Assembly (NCBI GenBank): GCA_016209995.1
Contig: JACQVC010000221.1
Coordinates: 1-6,986, forward strand
Reading direction: 5' to 3'
Length of the DNA: 6,986 nucleotides
DNA from: Gemmatimonadota bacterium
GTDB lineage: Bacteria; Gemmatimonadota; Gemmatimonadetes; Longimicrobiales; Gaopeijiaceae
The notes under the pieces are model-generated. The model was not told the origin of the DNA and did not search any database. It saw only the letters and a program-made list of their open reading frames with translations. A program made the position numbers and the translations under genes. Shown here in pieces: positions 5,717-6,986 of this stretch. How positions within the stretch are numbered: position 1 is the first letter of the stretch; every line of letters starts with the position of its first letter.

Positions 5717-6986
5717 TCACTCGTTGCTTATCCTGTCGATGAGGGCAGTTTGCATGCGCTCGACGAGTTCGCCGTTTTCCGGAGCTATGTTTCTCGACTC
5801 GTCCGGATCGGCCAGCAGATCAAATAGTTCGACCGAGTCGTGGGTGAGGGAGTATACGAGCTTGTACCGTCCATCGGTCACCGCGACGATGCCTCTGGTG
5901 ATCGGCTGACGGGGACCATTCGCCTCGATCTCCATCGCGTAGCGATAGCTCTTCTCGCCAGCTCTGGTGAGATCGCGGCCGAGGGCTTCGCCATCCATCC
6001 AGGAGGGCACGGTCCCTCCGAGATAATCCAAAATGGTCGGGGCGATGTCCACCTGGCTGACCGCGCCGTCGATCCGGGCGCCCTCCCGCTGCCCTGGCAA
6101 GTGGATGAGCAACGGAATGTGAATCAGCTGCTGATAGAGGAATTCACCCTTGTGGCCCTGCATGCCGTCCTCGAAAGAGTCACCGTGATCGGAGGACACG
6201 ACCAGTAGGGTATTCTCCCAGCGACCGCTCTCCTTGAGAAAATCGACGAAATCCGCGAACGCCTCGTCTGCCTCCAGGATGACTTCGTTATAGCGCAGCC
6301 TCAGCCTATCGACATCGTCCTGCAACCCCTCGGCGTACGCTCCGACCAGCCGAGCCTGGCTGGGAGCGGTAGCGAATTCCTCCGCAGGCAGGAATCGCCC
6401 TCGGTAGGCAGACTCCGGTAAATACGGGGCGTGCGGGGGGAATACATGCACCCAAACAAACTGAGGCTGCCCAGTTCGCTGCTCGAGTACCTGCCGCGCC
6501 CGCGCGAAGGTCGTTGCCGCCGGAGCAGGAGAGGCGCGGTTCCACACGCCACCCCATTGTCCAAAGCGGGACGCACCTAGGTGGTTGAGGAACTCGCCCG
6601 GGTAATTCAGGAGTTCGTCCATCCAGCCCGACACGTAGATGTCGAAATCGATCAGAGCCGCGCTGACCTGGTCACGAACCCTATGGCGGAGCCTCCTGAA
6701 CAGATTGCCATCCAGGAATCCCGGAGAATACGTGTCCCACGGGCAGGCATCGAAAGAGCGATAGGTTCCGTTCCCGAAGGGATGCCCGTAGGTCAGATTG
6801 CTCACGACGGCGGAGGTCCGGTATCCCATCTCCCGGAGCAGGGCCGGTAGTGTCCTGTCGGAGTTACCTACCGCGACTGCATCCCTGCAGGTGCTGACCA
6901 GACCATGATGGTGGGGATACTGTCCGGTCAGGATGCTGACCGTACTCGGCTTGGTCCAGTTGGCAACCGAAATCGCGCTCTCGTAC
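5717..6986 (-). CDS. Sulfatase-superfamily hydrolase with Thr in the nucleophile position, N-terminus cut by window edge
   Basis: The frame is open to the right edge, so the 5' end is missing; 422 residues are visible. Alkaline-phosphatase/sulfatase superfamily features appear in order: the nucleophile region WTKPSTVSILTG (6923-6958), followed by YPHHHG; a metal/substrate segment HVFPPHAPYLP (about 6416-6448); the metal-binding SSDHGDSFEDG (about 6164-6193); HKGEFLYQQLIHIPLLIHLPG (about 6092-6154, notable residues HKGE and IPLLIH); and the typical C-terminal ELFDLLADPDESRNIA. The canonical C/S-x-P-S-R-x-x-x-x-T-G signature is altered: Thr replaces Cys/Ser and Thr replaces Arg. Formylglycine formation is therefore not expected. 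Thr nucleophiles are known in superfamily phosphotransferases such as LtaS and EptA, so phosphodiesterase, phosphatase or transferase activity is possible. An ATG at 6827-6829 lies inside the domain and is not the start. Export cannot be judged without the N-terminus. The gene is probably co-transcribed with the sulfotransferase. Confidence 0.85.
   Translation of the reverse strand, partial: YESAISVANWTKPSTVSILTGQYPHHHGLVSTCRDAVAVGNSDRTLPALLREMGYRTSAVVSNLTYGHPFGNGTYRSFDACPWDTYSPGFLDGNLFRRLRHRVRDQVSAALIDFDIYVSGWMDELLNYPGEFLNHLGASRFGQWGGVWNRASPAPAATTFARARQVLEQRTGQPQFVWVHVFPPHAPYLPESAYRGRFLPAEEFATAPSQARLVGAYAEGLQDDVDRLRLRYNEVILEADEAFADFVDFLKESGRWENTLLVVSSDHGDSFEDGMQGHKGEFLYQQLIHIPLLIHLPGQREGARIDGAVSQVDIAPTILDYLGGTVPSWMDGEALGRDLTRAGEKSYRYAMEIEANGPRQPITRGIVAVTDGRYKLVYSLTHDSVELFDLLADPDESRNIAPENGELVERMQTALIDRISNE

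Noticed and set aside
5838..6850. Plus-strand open frames opposite the sulfatase-like gene
   Set aside because: They are short, lack family motifs, and lie over a minus-strand frame with conserved metal-binding motifs that stays open to the window edge.
1..6986. CRISPR array, insertion sequence, integrase or rRNA
   Set aside because: I saw no spaced direct repeats, transposase or integrase motifs, terminal inverted repeats or rRNA-like sequence in the window.

Overview
The window is GC-rich chromosomal DNA from a bacterium that I would place, by inference, in or near the Gemmatimonadota. The main reason is the gene running off the left edge. It encodes a secreted, TPR-bearing protein with a GWxTD-like C-terminal segment, a family I associate with that phylum and its soil relatives. 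Strong third-position G/C in the left-hand genes fits. The taxonomic call cannot be proved from this window.

Layout, left to right. (1) 1 to about 876, minus strand: the C-terminally truncated GWxTD-like exported protein. (2) A short divergent intergenic region with a perfect 12-bp inverted repeat at 901-927. (3) 998-1735, plus strand: a DUF92/TMEM19-type integral membrane protein. (4) 1748-1791, minus strand: a severed 3' half of a tRNA, most likely tRNA-Gln(UUG). It has an intact T-arm and acceptor 3' strand but no D-arm and no 5' acceptor strand. (5) 1792-2009: a pyrimidine-rich stretch of about 220 bp with no convincing gene. (6) 2010-2729, plus: a class I SAM-dependent methyltransferase. 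(7) 2807-4555, plus: a complete bifunctional ATP sulfurylase/APS kinase, which makes PAPS. (8) 4552-5700, minus: a PAPS-type sulfotransferase. (9) 5717 to the right edge, minus: a sulfatase-superfamily hydrolase that lacks its N-terminus.

How it fits together. Genes 7 to 9 form a sulfation module: one enzyme turns sulfate and ATP into the activated donor PAPS, one transfers the sulfuryl group to an acceptor, and one is a hydrolase of the sulfatase fold. The last two are 16 bp apart on the same strand and look co-transcribed. The PAPS synthase converges on them, and the two stop codons interlock in one CTAG. The acceptor (polysaccharide, lipid or small molecule) is not revealed here; the methyltransferase may modify the same product.

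The most informative structure is the tRNA 3' fragment. Integrating elements that use tRNA genes leave such a displaced 3' end at one border. Its orientation predicts that the inserted DNA lies to the right, so the methyltransferase and sulfation genes would be on a genomic island and the two left-hand genes on the host backbone. No integrase is visible, so this remains an inference. A second point is that the sulfatase-like protein has threonine where true sulfatases have the formylglycine-forming cysteine or serine, so its annotation as a sulfatase is doubtful.
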